DNA of 6,407 nt from Bacteroidales bacterium (GTDB lineage: Bacteria; Bacteroidota; Bacteroidia; Bacteroidales; UBA3663), in contig JAUNCV010000122.1 in NCBI GenBank assembly GCA_030526445.1, forward strand, positions 1-6,407. Direction: 5' to 3'. Positions within the stretch are counted from its first letter, which is position 1; the number at the start of each line of letters is the position of its first letter. A program made the translations under genes and the position numbers. Shown in pieces: positions 5,734 through 6,407 of the stretch. The notes beneath the pieces were generated by a model. The model did not search any database and was not told the DNA's origin. It was given only the letters and a program-made list of their open reading frames with translations.

Positions 5734-6407
5734 CTATTTTGAAAATTCGGCAATTAAGGTGAAACAAAGCGATTCGGTGAGCGTGTGTTTTTCAAAAAGC
5801 TTTTTCATCTTGACGCTGAAAGCGCGATAATTGTTGCCGTAAAAGCAGACCAGTTGATCAATCTTTTTCAGGCGGCCATGGTTGTCAACGACCAGCTCAT
5901 GAAATGAGTTCGTCAACTCAATTCTTAGGCTTTTGCCGGCTTTCAGCCCCATGAAGTTGTTGCGGGAAAGCGGTATGACGAGTATCCCGTCTTTCAGCCT
6001 TGGGAAATGGATCTCTTTCGGGCTTCCGTAGTTCATACCCTCCAGCGAGGAGAAAAGTTCGAAAGAGTCCATAAGGCTGCACAGGTACAATGTAGTGCCG
6101 TTCTTTCTGACTTCCCTGCAGCTTGCTATCGAGACAAAGCCGATTTTTCCTCCATAAGGAAGGTGAAGGGGATTGATGTTGCCGAACAAAGCGTGGTTGA
6201 CGATTTCCTGCCAGGTGTCTGTTGGAATTTCTTCGTCCTTGTCGGGGTGTGTACTTAGGACTTCATAAAGTCCAGGAATTCTTTCGGGGCGCTCGTCGAG
6301 TAGGACATGGCGCACAATCCCTGAGCAAGCAAGCGTAGCCCAGGGCTGCTTAATAACGCGAGTTCGGGATAAGCAATACTGCGCTTTTTTAGAAAAAAAT
6401 AACGAAT
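5734..6407 (-). CDS. ASCH/PUA-like domain protein (5' end beyond window)
   Basis: The frame ends at a TAG (5736-5734) and stays open to the right edge, giving 224 whole codons in the window. A GTG at 6315 could be called as the start, but no ATG, GTG or TTG exists in frame above it and the upstream codons encode RVIKQPWATLACSGI (residues 16-30 of the visible part), the ASCH-family opening (QPWA, then a Gly). It continues as expected: an E-R pair (38-39), PGLYEVLSTH (44-53) like the family's RG..IHA stretch, and LPYGGKIGFVSIASC (82-96) like its G.iiG.v.l.dc strand. I therefore place the true start beyond 6407. ASCH domains have the PUA fold and are thought to bind RNA or modified nucleotides. 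The last 125 or so residues are a separate region that I do not recognise. It is separated from the chaperone operon by 580 bases and is probably not part of it. Its base composition is visibly more GC-rich than the operon. Confidence 0.75.
   Translation of the reverse strand, partial: SLFFSKKAQYCLSRTRVIKQPWATLACSGIVRHVLLDERPERIPGLYEVLSTHPDKDEEIPTDTWQEIVNHALFGNINPLHLPYGGKIGFVSIASCREVRKNGTTLYLCSLMDSFELFSSLEGMNYGSPKEIHFPRLKDGILVIPLSRNNFMGLKAGKSLRIELTNSFHELVVDNHGRLKKIDQLVCFYGNNYRAFSVKMKKLFEKHTLTESLCFTLIAEFSK

Noticed and set aside
5734..6315. Taking GTG at 6315 as the start of the ASCH gene
   Set aside because: The frame is open further upstream and the upstream codons carry the family's QPWA motif, so the 193-residue version is probably a truncation.
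1..6407. CRISPR array, tRNA or rRNA
   Set aside because: No regularly spaced direct repeats and no tRNA or rRNA sequence blocks were seen on either strand.

Overview
The window looks like a Bacteroidetes chromosome, most likely Bacteroidales. The base composition is AT-rich and no start codon is preceded by a clear Shine-Dalgarno sequence. The best promoter candidates carry the Bacteroidetes -7 box TAnnTTTG. All genes lie on the minus strand, so the text reads right to left in order of transcription. This taxonomic call is inference from style, not from a search.

Layout in transcription order: (1) 6407-5734, a gene cut by the right edge that encodes an ASCH/PUA-like domain protein; its reading frame continues past the window and contains the family's QPWA motif. 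(2) 5733-5154, a 580-base gap with no convincing gene but much structure: two TAnnTTTG boxes, several short dyads, and a GC-richer block (about 5470-5642) that folds on paper into a long nested hairpin with a second hairpin abutting it. (3) 5153-4263, a membrane protein with signal peptide, outside coiled coil, one transmembrane helix and a C-terminal domain that resembles the GrpE head. (4) 4258-1775, a divergent 827-residue Hsp70 with intact ATPase motifs, an enlarged substrate-binding region and an unfamiliar C-terminus. (5) 1757-1, cut by the left edge, a protein kinase-like domain fused to an AAA ATPase. The kinase part keeps DFG and APE but has HNN in place of HRD and lacks the catalytic-loop Lys and Asn, so it reads as a pseudokinase.

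Genes 3-5 are separated by only 4 and 17 bases and are almost certainly one operon. Working model (inference): a membrane-tethered GrpE-like exchange factor holds and recycles a dedicated Hsp70 at the inner face of the cytoplasmic membrane, and a pseudokinase-AAA protein supplies a second ATP-driven remodelling step steered by a non-catalytic kinase fold. No J-domain protein is in the window; one may lie past the left edge. This three-part cassette is the candidate undescribed system here. Whether it serves proteostasis, envelope stress, secretion or defence cannot be told from the sequence.
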